NCBI GenBank assembly: GCA_004764695.1
Contig: SMSO01000014.1
Span: forward strand, 4,308,845-4,372,844
Length of the DNA stretch: 64,000 nucleotides
Reading direction: 5' to 3'
Source of the DNA: Schizochytrium sp. TIO01
Lineage: Eukaryota > Sar > Bigyra > Thraustochytrida > Thraustochytriidae
How positions within the stretch are numbered: position 1 is the first letter of the stretch; every line of letters starts with the position of its first letter. The position numbers and the translations under genes are program-made. Shown here in pieces: positions 1 to 9,726 of the stretch. The notes beneath the pieces are model-generated. The model saw only the letters and a list, made by a program, of their open reading frames with translations, was not told the DNA's origin and ran no database searches.

Positions 1-1318
1 CTCAATCCAGAACCTCTCCTATTCTGCCATGCTTCTACGATTCCGCCTCTTCTTCACCGCTATCTGCGTCTTCACTCTCTACGAGCGGGAGGATTCGCTC
101 CTAGATGCGGCGAGGGCCTTATTTCTCGGGCTTTGATCTCGCGACCACCTTCGCTCGATTTGCATGCTTCGGTGAAATGATGCTCGGTTTCACTCGTCAT
201 GTGATAGCTGCTCGCTCACGATCTCAGGGATGGTCTGCATGAGATACAGCTTCACCTGCAATATTTCGTTGCGTCCTAGGGACAGCCAGGCCTTCCGAAC
301 GACGCGAGCAATTTACATCATCCCTTACATCATCTCCTAAACAAAAAATGCACAACTTTGATACCACATTATTATCTGTAATTCTGGCTTAGCTGAGAAA
401 AAATCAGCACTGCTCGTTGAGGCTGACTTGTCTTTCTTGTGTCCTTATTCGTAGCCCTCTTCTCGTTTGTTCCTATTGTGCTGTAACAAGAAAACAATGT
501 TTTCTTTATTGCTTTGAACTCTTCTTCATTGGACATACATCGAAACTTGCTGATGCATGCAATTGCCGTTGCCTTGAAAAGATGTTTAAATGCAAAAATT
601 GTTGATCTCTCAATATGTGGCTCGCAAATCTCTGGCGCTTCCTGGTCATCTTAATGAAGGTGTCTTGAGCGCTGTATCTTTTTACATTTACTCCTGTGTT
701 TTTGTTTTTTTTCAATCCTTTTTGAGCACTTAATAATAGAAGAAAATTTACGCAGACTTTAGCCCTCAAAAGGTGATTACTTTCACAAAGACCAAATCAA
801 GATAGGAACAAAACATTAAGACGTCACAAGAACGAGAGGTTTTTCTTTGTTATAATTAGGTTGTATACTAAAACAAAAAACAATTATTGATTGTGGTTGA
901 CTCAATCACCAGAAAAGAGACGGTCAGAAAGATAGAGATAAATAGATACGCGAGAGATCACAGTCATTGATCAATCTTAAAGTAAGTGAATATGATGCTC
1001 CTAGGAAGTAGTTTTTGGAGCAAGAAAAGCTCTTTCTCTTTGTATATCTGGTTGAAATTATGGGAGAGTGTAGGTACGTACAAAATCTTAATGAGAATGC
1101 GAATGGGCCGTTTTATCAATGAGTAAAGTGTTCTCGTTCTCTAGCTAAATGTGGTCTCGCTATCTAACAACAAATCTTCTAACGTCTGCAAGTAAGTAAC
1201 GTTTGAAAGATGAAGACAAGGGCTGGATGGTTGGCGGGCTACTCTAGGTATGGTACGTCAATCATCTCTCTGTTTTACACGAGAAAGGGTGTCCTAATAA
1301 CAATGACAGGCTGCGTGT
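1..1318. other. Intergenic region, possible 3' end of a gene at the left edge
   Basis: No supported complete gene. A plus-strand frame entering from the left edge stays open from base 2 to a TGA at 134-136 and ends in a hydrophobic then amphipathic stretch, so it could be the last 44 codons of a gene starting outside the window; 44 codons is too short to decide. The rest is AT-rich spacer with short homopolymer runs. It presumably holds the 3' flank of the minus-strand WD40 gene that ends at 1319. Confidence 0.4.
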
Positions 1319-3421
1319 TTAATTGCAATCATTGTTCTCTTTGTCTTCTTTAGCGACCTTTTGCTGCTTCACTGTAGGCCTCTTTGAAGACGTCTGGAGT
1401 GGCTGCCAGAAATCAAGCAACGTGACAGCCTTACGCTTATGGGGCGTAGATAATTCTGTCGCATCATCTGTCACATCATCTGCCACACCCTCGCCGGTAT
1501 TTCTTTTCAACTGTTTTGGAGTCTTGAGATGAATCTTGAGGCGCCGCCGCGAGGGTTGTTGCTGTGGATTAGGGGTCCACAACCGCATTCCATTGTTGAG
1601 CAAATTCTTTCTACCAGGCATTGCTGATGCATGACCTCCAAAAGACGTTCCAGAGTTCGATAATGAGGTTCTCACATCATGATCATTGCCTGGATAGACA
1701 CGTCCACGACGAGCAGCAACTGACAATTCCGGCTCTACCCGCGACGCACGATTATGAAAACGAGACTCATTAATTTCCCAGATACGAACTGAAGCGTCGT
1801 CAGATATACTCGCGATTGTATTCATGTTATGTGGATCCCAGTGAACAGTAGTGACTTCGTCAGTGTGGCCAAACAAGGCCTTAGTGGGTAGAGATGACGA
1901 TCCATACACATCCCAAATCAAAGCTGATTGATCGTGAGCTACACTAGATCCACTGAGGACATAGTTACCATCAGGACTAAAGCAAGAGTGCACATAAAAC
2001 GATGAGCAAGAGTATGGAGCGCTTGCTGAACCTGTGAATGTACGAAAGTGTTCTGTTGACCTAATTTTGGAGTTATAGTGCATCCATTCATAGACAACAA
2101 TGTCCGAATCTCGATAGCTCACTAAGAGTTTAGAACCACACGGGTCAAAGTCTAGCGACGTAATGCCAGGGCGACGCTGCATACCATGAACAAATGGTGC
2201 AGTTGGGATTTCCTGAACCGGGTCTTGCTTCCGACCCACCACACGAATATCCCAAAATTTGATCTCGCCATGGACACTTGCGGTCGCCAAAAGACGGTCA
2301 TCACGTGTCGGGAGCACACAAGAGATGGCCATAGGCTGACGATATCCGCTACGCCGCTTAGGAGCTGCACAGTGCAGATCATCATATTCAGCTTCTGCAG
2401 TGAGGCAAAGTTCTCCGCTAGGACCACGTGCAGTTGGGTTTCGCTTTGCTCGGGGATCCCAAATAAGCACGAGACCACCTCTGCAGCCACTAACAAAAAG
2501 GTTCGGATTCTGATTAAATGGTCTCACAGTTCGTACTGTGCCTGGGTGACAGCCAAACGTTGAAATGTAGTCCCCAGTCTCAGCGTCCCAGAGCCTCAAA
2601 GTGCGGTCTCCGGACGCAGTGATAAGGCGCTCATTGTCTAGCCATGTAAGATCATAAATACCACTCCGGTGAGCTACCCAGTCTGAGCTAACGCTCCACG
2701 GTGAGCGAGCGCCCTGAGATTCCTCTCCAGATGTAAGAAGACCAACGCGACCAGTTTCATCTCCAACTGCAAGGCATCTGCGTCGACCAAATGAACCAGA
2801 GCCTTCGCCACCGGGTTGACGGCTTCCCGAAAAGCTTGCGGCTGTCGGGCAGACCTCTCCATTACCCCAAGTTTCACTATGTGCCTGCTCAAAATTCTGC
2901 ACGCGAAGGTTGCTCAAGAGATACTCAGCATCTGCAGGTGGTTTACGGAATGCCTGCTGGCAATCTCTTGCCCGAGTGCCAGGCATACGCAGTTCCCGTT
3001 GAGGCCCTGCACCCACATATTCACGATGCAGCAGAGGTCTGAGGATCATCGTGGGTCCCTCTTCACGCAAAGGTCTTGCTCCACAGTTGCCAAGAATTCC
3101 AGAGTCTGCTTTAATATCGTCTCTTGAAGTGCTTAAGAACTTGGCAACTCTCGGGTACCCGAAACGCTCGATGTCTCGGTATTCGGAGGCAACCGCTGCA
3201 CGTCTCAGGACCCACGGCACAGCGTTAGAAAGACTGGGAAAGAAACGGGCAGTGGGTGCTAGTTCTAGATCTATACAGACTCTGTGAACTTTCACCACTG
3301 CTGCTCTAGCTATCGCGCAAGACTTGTTATCGTGCTTCGCAGCGCCGTCGTTAGGTTCTACTCGGGACCACTTCGTCTTGGCTCCCTTCCCCGCGTTCCC
3401 GTACATATTTTTTAATTTCAT
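1319..3421 (-). CDS. CDT2: Cdt2/DTL-like WD40 substrate receptor
   Basis: A 700-residue WD40 protein. A poorly conserved N-terminal part (residues 1-245) precedes a propeller at about 247-552, with blades ending in LRLWDAETGD (276-284), LVLIWDPR (317-324), IKFWDIRV (387-394), ALIWDV (500-505) and VRIWEI (545-550). W321-D-P-R324 and W390-D-I-R393 match the WDXR box by which DCAF receptors bind DDB1. Blade order and wording (an initial GIYDLTW blade, a long loop after the second blade, the HTDEVTTVHWDP blade near the end) resemble Cdt2/DTL, the receptor that directs CRL4 to PCNA-bound Cdt1. The basic C-terminal tail carries a PIP-like segment at 665-672 and a KEN sequence at 694-696. The family call is from similarity of the propeller; another DCAF is possible. 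The start is the first ATG of the open frame and the N-terminus is uncertain. Confidence 0.72.
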   Translation of the reverse strand: MKLKNMYGNAGKGAKTKWSRVEPNDGAAKHDNKSCAIARAAVVKVHRVCIDLELAPTARFFPSLSNAVPWVLRRAAVASEYRDIERFGYPRVAKFLSTSRDDIKADSGILGNCGARPLREEGPTMILRPLLHREYVGAGPQRELRMPGTRARDCQQAFRKPPADAEYLLSNLRVQNFEQAHSETWGNGEVCPTAASFSGSRQPGGEGSGSFGRRRCLAVGDETGRVGLLTSGEESQGARSPWSVSSDWVAHRSGIYDLTWLDNERLITASGDRTLRLWDAETGDYISTFGCHPGTVRTVRPFNQNPNLFVSGCRGGLVLIWDPRAKRNPTARGPSGELCLTAEAEYDDLHCAAPKRRSGYRQPMAISCVLPTRDDRLLATASVHGEIKFWDIRVVGRKQDPVQEIPTAPFVHGMQRRPGITSLDFDPCGSKLLVSYRDSDIVVYEWMHYNSKIRSTEHFRTFTGSASAPYSCSSFYVHSCFSPDGNYVLSGSSVAHDQSALIWDVYGSSSLPTKALFGHTDEVTTVHWDPHNMNTIASISDDASVRIWEINESRFHNRASRVEPELSVAARRGRVYPGNDHDVRTSLSNSGTSFGGHASAMPGRKNLLNNGMRLWTPNPQQQPSRRRLKIHLKTPKQLKRNTGEGVADDVTDDATELSTPHKRKAVTLLDFWQPLQTSSKRPTVKQQKVAKEDKENNDCN

Positions 3422-4107
3422 AAAATGCGTTGCTCAAATATTGTTTGGGTTCCGCAAATTTGGGTTGCGCAACATTTAGATCTGGATTCCGCCTTAATTG
3501 ATATGAACTTAGTATGGCGAATAGGTATATTTTAAGGGCATATTCCTGTTTAGGGGATGAGTGCGCAATAGCCCGTGAACAAGCGGATCGATCACAGAAG
3601 TACAACAATTGTGCAGGCGATACGGAATGCGCCAAAGCACGCAGACAAAGGTGTCAAGAAGACGGTATGTGTCTTGAAGGGGAAAGTTCGAGAATTGGAA
3701 AGATGTATGCGGGTAGCTTCGCAGAAGTAAGCTATCTTCTGCTAAAGTGTGTTGAATTATACTGCACAGCGACAGTTTACTCGAGCTGCTGCCTCAGTCA
3801 AAGCGCTTCATGACGCAATACGAACCACGAAAAATGCATGCATTCTATAGTGTGTCGTGCAAAGAGTTTGCTGAACAGTGCCAGGCATGACAAGATCACT
3901 GACGGACTTGGGCTGCGGCATACTTTCTATTTGAGTATAAATGTGGTTGGCCGCATGGCAAACCCAAAACGTGAAGACGTTCAAGGCACACAAGTCTCAC
4001 AAAGCAAAGCGGAACTGGATCCGCGGTGAGCAAATTGCATTCCCTTTAAAAAAGTAAGGTGCAGCAAAGCAAGTTAGTCTAAGTAAGAGCTAAACGAAGG
4101 AGGAACT
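3422..4107. other. Divergent intergenic region between the WD40 and SDR genes
   Basis: Shared upstream region of two divergent genes. A 99-codon plus-strand frame with an ATG at 3514 and ten cysteines lies here, but it resembles nothing I know and overlaps the presumed promoter. A TATAAATG sequence at 3936-3943 lies about 165 bases before the SDR start and may be its TATA element. Confidence 0.35.
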
Positions 4108-5199
4108 ATGCGAGTTGAAGGCCTGGTGGCAGTGGTCACAGGTGGAGGCTCTGGCATGGGCCAAGACCTTGTGCTTCAGCTTGCCGAAGCGCGCTGCCAC
4201 GTAGCTTTTTGTGATGTATCAGATCAAGGAATTCAAGCAACTCTTGATCTTGTCAAGGACACCGCAGGAAGAAATAATGTTCGGGTGATGGGGCAAAATG
4301 TAGATGTCACGGATAGACAAAGTTTACAAAACTTTGCTGAAAAAGTTCTTGCTGCAAACAACAACAAGGTCCACCTCTTGTTCGCAAATGCAGGGATTGC
4401 TTCTCATGGCCCAATGATTCACCCTGCAGATGCATCGCGGGAGTACATTCAACGGAAGGAGGCAGAGTGGGACCATTGTTTCAATGTCGATTACTTTGGC
4501 GTGCTTAACTCCATTCGTGTATTTCTCCCACACATTGTGAAGCAGGAGCAAGGTTACGTCATCAACACAAGCTCTCTAAATGGTATCTGGACATGGCCTG
4601 AACATGGATGCTATACAGCCGCTAAATTTGCTGTGCGTGGGCTTACTGAATCTCTTCTTGTGGAAACCTATGCAAAGGCACCGCATGTTAAGGTAGCTTG
4701 CGTTCACCCTGGAGGTGTGCGCACGAATATTGTTCGAAATTCAACCTTCAACAAGGACTCTTCCGGGAATGACGCGGCAATTATTTCAGAGTTCGACAAG
4801 ATTGCCGGATTGTCCTCATCTGAAGCGGCAGCTTGGATCCTTGATGGCGTTGCCAAAAACCAGACGCGCATCCTGGTTGGTTATGATGCAGTTATGTTTG
4901 ACAAAATGAATCGCATTAATCCTCATGGTGGCTATGATTTCTACAGAGCACTTGCTCAAGAAGGTGTATCACAATGGGATCCAACTCGAGCGGGCGAGAT
5001 GGTTACTATGGCCAAGAAAGTCTCAATTTTGGGATGGTTGCGTTTCTTATATAATGGAGGAGCCTTTTTTCTCTCCTTTGGAGCCCCAGCTGTATCCATG
5101 AATGGTATTCGCCAAGTTACTGGTCTGTCTGCCCGCCAGGTTCTTGTACTCTCTGCTTTAGCCACACTCGTCACCCTGAAAGCTCGGGCGCGAATCTAA
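4108..5199 (+). CDS. Short-chain dehydrogenase/reductase with C-terminal hydrophobic tail
   Basis: A 363-residue classical-type SDR. The Rossmann glycine motif TGGGSGMG is at 11-18, an acidic residue at the end of beta 2 (D36 in FCDVSD) suggests NAD(H) preference, NAG is at 94-96, the catalytic serine is around S155-S156, and the Y169-x3-K173 pair is intact. P201-G follows the active site as usual. Family members oxidise or reduce alcohols, steroids, retinoids or lipids; the substrate cannot be read here. The core ends near residue 260, and the extra roughly 100 residues include hydrophobic stretches at about 306-326 and 343-357, so the enzyme may be anchored to a membrane such as ER or lipid droplet. 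The ATG at 4108 places the beta 1 strand directly at the N-terminus. Confidence 0.85.
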   Translation: MRVEGLVAVVTGGGSGMGQDLVLQLAEARCHVAFCDVSDQGIQATLDLVKDTAGRNNVRVMGQNVDVTDRQSLQNFAEKVLAANNNKVHLLFANAGIASHGPMIHPADASREYIQRKEAEWDHCFNVDYFGVLNSIRVFLPHIVKQEQGYVINTSSLNGIWTWPEHGCYTAAKFAVRGLTESLLVETYAKAPHVKVACVHPGGVRTNIVRNSTFNKDSSGNDAAIISEFDKIAGLSSSEAAAWILDGVAKNQTRILVGYDAVMFDKMNRINPHGGYDFYRALAQEGVSQWDPTRAGEMVTMAKKVSILGWLRFLYNGGAFFLSFGAPAVSMNGIRQVTGLSARQVLVLSALATLVTLKARARI

Positions 5200-7041
5200 T
5201 ACGCCAAGCGTAGCTTATTACATATAAAGGATTTTGAATTAGTTTTATTGTGAAGTATAAAATGAGCAATGCTTCTTGCGACAGACCGGCTGTAACAATG
5301 TTCTTGGGCTTGAAGTGGCCTTTCGCTGCAGTCCCTTTTACATTATTTCTGCGGCTTCCCAGTTTCAAGATCAACAACTTAACGAGGGAAATATGTGAAA
5401 CATCACATCTACGAAATCTGTGAGGTAACTGCTACTTGACCTGTGCACCACCAGCTCGCCGCAGCATGGAAGAGGTGCTTCGCTTCAACTCTTAGTAGAC
5501 TTAAATACGAGGCATTACTATTCAGTGTGTACTTTCTTTTTACCAGCGGGTTTGTCTCTTACTTCGTCAATTCTGCTTCTAAATGGGTGCGGGTTCTTTG
5601 TCCTTGCACCATAATTTGCCCTCATCAAGCGTGTTTACCCCCAACTACCTCGCATGGGCTACGAGGGAGTATCACTGCCCGGTTGTGGTTTGTCTCTGCA
5701 TTTCTACCTGTACCTCACCTTGACCCGTCTTCATCTCTTTGCAAAGGTATAAATCTCACACTATGGAACACGTGCAAAGACGTGCAAAAAGAAACACGTG
5801 CGGCCAGCTACTGCTATCTGAACAATAGTAACTCCTAATCAACTCTGCCCTCCCAGAGGAGACTTATCTATTCTGTCCGCGAGCCCTTTTTCTCTACACT
5901 CCGACTCTCCGAGGAAGCACTTTTCAATCATCATATGGAAACCTTCAGGCCGAACTCGTTCTACAAAGCTTGGCGAGCATTGGTTTTTGCAGTCGACTGT
6001 AGTGCTACGCGCAATTCTTGGCCAAAATCTGTGTCTGCACGCCGACCAAAACGCACGCACGGGTTCTTCTTACTAGCTTACCAACTACCTAATCTTTTCC
6101 TTGAATAGTTTCGATAGCGATTGCAGTGATTTCTATTTCCATTTTAGACATTTTGTTAACTTTAAAAAAACAAAAGAAATCTTCTTTTTAATTAAAAAAA
6201 AATAGTTAATGTTTTTGTATATGTGTGTGTTCAACTACTAGGTAGCACTAGGTAGGTAGTAATTAGGTAATCATAAAATCTCTAAGTGGGTTATTTTTGT
6301 GAGTTTTGTACGCATTTCTTTTATCAAAAAGCGATTCACGCGCTCCTAGAGCGAGCGCGTCCTAGCCAAGGACGATCAAACTGCTATTTTCATACATCAT
6401 CTCGCTGCAGCACTCGGGTCTCAGCTCTCTGCTCCTGTGTTCCAGCATTAGCTTTCTGCAGCTGCGGCTTGGCCACGGCTAGGTCTTCACCGCGGCCAGC
6501 CTTTCTAGGCCTGGCCGCGTTCGTCATTGCCACCGGTGTGTTGAGATCTCTCGCTCTTTTCTTGCCTCCGGCGATTCTTGCTGTCAAACTCTAGAGAAAG
6601 AACACGAAGTACGCCATCCTGTCCAAACCCTGGATAGGGCATCACAAGGTATCGTTTAAAAAGTCATCGGGCGACGTCTTACCCCTCTTGGAAACTCTCT
6701 CCCTGGGAACCTGAACAAGAAGACAGGAAGCTTGAATAGGCCACCCATTGAATAAACAAGCTGCCTCCGACTGTCGTTATTGCCGATTCCATTAACAATA
6801 GGAATACAACAGGTTAGTCCGAACTACTTAGAGGTGCGACGGAGTCGATTGTCTAGAGCTCCATAATACGAAGGTAAAGAGCTAGCGAGGGACAACCGGA
6901 AACTTCACGAGGTCTTAAAAGATCTCTTGTGCATATTACAATAACTTTTCCAGTGGCACATCTTGCAGTTTGTAGTGAGCGAATTGACGACCTGGCAGCA
7001 CTCTGGGCTGTGCGTACAAAATAAAACAGACGACAATAAGC
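5200..7041. other. Intergenic region with AT-rich core
   Basis: About 1.8 kb with no supported gene. Longer open frames at 5443-5838 and 6286-6594 lack an ATG start. The centre (6150-6270) is AT-rich with poly-A and poly-T runs and is followed by clustered TAGGTAG-type sequence at 6236-6262. The last part is presumably the promoter of the M6 protease gene. Confidence 0.4.
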
Positions 7042-9231
7042 ATGACCAAAATTAAAATTAACAGACTCACCATATGCACAGGATGGTTTACTGTAGCAAC
7101 TATGGTAGCGGCAATGTTGGCAATCCCAGCGCCAACTTCGTGCATGGATTATGAATTACCAGGCGATTGTGGCGAGATAGTATGTTTGCGTCAGTTTGGT
7201 ACACCCTTTTCACATGCCTGGAGCTATGCGGATAAGTATTCCCTCTGCATGCACACAAATAGCACAAGCCAAGAGAAGTACTTTGTGTTTGGTAAAGCGG
7301 ACGATGAGCTTGGAATGCTTTGCACTGAATATGCGCTTACATGCGCGCAGAAATCCCCCCCTTTTGAAGATACGGGCAGATCTGCAACAACGGTTACATC
7401 TAGCCTGCCTCGGCCCACACCGATTGTCTCGGAGGAAGAATTAGCTCAGGATAACGAAGACTCCTTCTATGCAAAAATTCAACGACAACGCAATGCTACT
7501 AATCGTAGGCGTGTCCTTGCAGACTATTCTGTTCTGCATAATCTTGTTCTGTTAATTCGTTTCAGTGACCACAAAGATGATAACCTACCATCACCTGAGA
7601 ATTATGATGTACTCTTCAATAATGATGGTCCAGAATCATCTATATGTCCAACCGGATCGGTAAATGATTTATTTGAAAGCAACTTTTATGGTGAGATCAC
7701 AATCAAACACACAGTTGTTGGCTGGGTCGACATCAACATGACAGAGCTGGAGGCAGCTGGTGATCCGTCTATTCCATGCAATGGTATATGCACTAGTGCG
7801 GGCTTCCGCGACGGCATTTCGGAAGCTCTTGAGTACGTCGAGACCACACTTGGCCTTGATTTTTCCGATTTTGATCTCGATGAGGATGGTAAAGTTGATA
7901 TCTTCACCGTCATACACAGCGGCCATGGAGCTGAAGTAACATGCAGCGCTAGTGATGAGCGCGTATGGAGTCATAAGTGGCGGTTGTCGCCCTCTTATTA
8001 CTCCTCAAATGACATCAAGGTGACAAATTATGCTGCGAGCCCGGGTCGCTGGGGCGCATGGAGCAACTCAATCTCACGCATTGGAGTAATTGCTCATGAA
8101 ATAACTCATTTTCTCGGTATGCCTGACCTTTACGACACCACGGAAAAGACGAAAGGCATCGGGCACTACGGTCTTATGTCTGATGCTTGGGGAAGTGATA
8201 ACTCCCAGCGCTATCCACCTAGCATGTGTCCATGGATTAAAGAGCAACTTGGTATTGTGGAACCTTTTAAAATCACGGAATCTGGTGTTTACAGTATTCC
8301 TGCCGTCCAAGACGGAGGAGAGGGATCGATTTACCGCATTGATTTTATAGATGGTACCTCGGGTGATGCTACAAAAGACTACCTTCTAATAGAGAATCGC
8401 CAAAACAAAGGATTTGATTCTCTTCTTCCGGGTGGCATCCTAATATGGCACATCGATAGCAAAATGTCAAGCAACAGCTTTACCTCTTACCCCGGAGAGT
8501 CTAATTGGCCTTCCCTTCACTATATGGTAGCTCTAGTCCAGGCTGACGGTAATTATGATCTAGAAAAAGATAATAATGACGGTGATGACGGCGATTGGTG
8601 GTTTGCAGGTCGTAGTGAGCTTTCAGATTTTTCCTCCCCGACTCTTAACTCTTATTATTTCATTGAAGATAATCTCTGCTCGGGCCACGTCCTTTCAAAC
8701 TTTTCAATTAGTGGAGATATTATGACCTTTGAGTACACCAAGACAACGCCAAACTGTGAGACAGCCGGACCGACTCTAAGTCCTTCAACCGCTGCTGTGG
8801 TGTCTACGGACGAGCCTACAGTGACGAGCTCTCTTCTTGAGGCTTCCCCAACGCCGTATCCAACGCGAAATCCTACGCCATACCCAACTCAAAATTTTGG
8901 TAGAACTGAGGATGACTCTATAACCGAGGAATCAACTAGTGTTAGTGAAGAGGATGGTTCCTCTGCTCGTTCAGGGTTGTCAAACCTTACAATAATACTT
9001 CTTGGAGCAGCAGGTGGAGCTGCTGTTGTTGCCTTTGCGGTGCTAGGTTCGGTCTTCTATCGCCGGCGGCATCGGCTTGCAAGATCGAATCAGCAACAAC
9101 AACTAGGTTACTTTGAGCATGGTAGTACCAACAACTTTGGAGGGTCTATTGAGATTGGCGTCGTAATAGCACCTAACGCTGCGACACAGAAAGAAGCACC
9201 GAGCTACATGCCTCTAGCACCATCCAAATAG
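7042..9231 (+). CDS. M6-family (immune inhibitor A-like) zinc metalloprotease, type I membrane protein
   Basis: A 729-residue secretory protein. An N-terminal signal peptide (hydrophobic 11-31) is followed by a cysteine-containing propeptide-like region to about 150, then an M6 peptidase domain. The zinc site is H352-E353-x2-H356 extended as HExxHxxGxxD with G359 and D362, the elongated metzincin-type ligand set of M6 peptidases, and a GLMSDAWG segment follows at the place of the Met-turn. A threonine/proline stalk with PTPYPT repeats (about 603-618) and an acidic serine-rich linker lead to one transmembrane helix (about 648-672), a stop-transfer cluster of arginines and a 50-residue Q-rich cytosolic tail. 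This predicts a cell-surface or endomembrane protease with a lumenal catalytic domain. Substrate unknown. Confidence 0.86.
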   Translation: MTKIKINRLTICTGWFTVATMVAAMLAIPAPTSCMDYELPGDCGEIVCLRQFGTPFSHAWSYADKYSLCMHTNSTSQEKYFVFGKADDELGMLCTEYALTCAQKSPPFEDTGRSATTVTSSLPRPTPIVSEEELAQDNEDSFYAKIQRQRNATNRRRVLADYSVLHNLVLLIRFSDHKDDNLPSPENYDVLFNNDGPESSICPTGSVNDLFESNFYGEITIKHTVVGWVDINMTELEAAGDPSIPCNGICTSAGFRDGISEALEYVETTLGLDFSDFDLDEDGKVDIFTVIHSGHGAEVTCSASDERVWSHKWRLSPSYYSSNDIKVTNYAASPGRWGAWSNSISRIGVIAHEITHFLGMPDLYDTTEKTKGIGHYGLMSDAWGSDNSQRYPPSMCPWIKEQLGIVEPFKITESGVYSIPAVQDGGEGSIYRIDFIDGTSGDATKDYLLIENRQNKGFDSLLPGGILIWHIDSKMSSNSFTSYPGESNWPSLHYMVALVQADGNYDLEKDNNDGDDGDWWFAGRSELSDFSSPTLNSYYFIEDNLCSGHVLSNFSISGDIMTFEYTKTTPNCETAGPTLSPSTAAVVSTDEPTVTSSLLEASPTPYPTRNPTPYPTQNFGRTEDDSITEESTSVSEEDGSSARSGLSNLTIILLGAAGGAAVVAFAVLGSVFYRRRHRLARSNQQQQLGYFEHGSTNNFGGSIEIGVVIAPNAATQKEAPSYMPLAPSK

Positions 9232-9726
9232 CTCATACGTTGTTGGTTATAAGCGAATTATGATACTGATTGCTTTAGTGAAACGTCACCAAACAACAAC
9301 AAAAAAAAATGCGATCTATTCGAGGCAGATTGCTACGTCTTTTGTATGCTAGAACGATAGTCTATAGAACCTAAAATTTGAATATTAGAATCACATTTGA
9401 AAGATCCAGAAGATTATTTTATAGGTCTCGTTCATTCCATCTTTTGAAGAAATGTACCTTAGCTTGAGATCGCCCCAATGGTAGGAAGGAAAATTGGATC
9501 AGAAGAGAAAAAAAGAAAAACAGAAAATTTAAAGCAGCAAAGATCACAATGAAGATGCCATATTTATGCAATAAAGATAAGAATAAACCGGCGAATGTGA
9601 GACAGACATCTCTTTCTCAATCAAAAATTGGGAAATGTGTTAGTATGTATTGTATCTAATAATGCCTTTAAAAAAGTGATTTGTGGTGGTCTAGGGTGTT
9701 CTACACGGGTACAACAGCATCAAAGC
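9232..9726. other. Convergent 3' intergenic region
   Basis: Lies between the ends of the M6 protease gene (+) and the GCK-domain gene (-). It is AT-rich with poly-A runs such as that around 9299-9309 and holds no coding signal. It should contain both polyadenylation sites. Confidence 0.4.

Noticed and set aside
5443-5838. 131-codon plus-strand frame
   Set aside because: Begins with a non-ATG triplet, has no domain, and reads through low-complexity spacer.
6286-6594. 102-codon plus-strand frame with hydrophobic composition
   Set aside because: No ATG start or internal methionine; likely chance frame.
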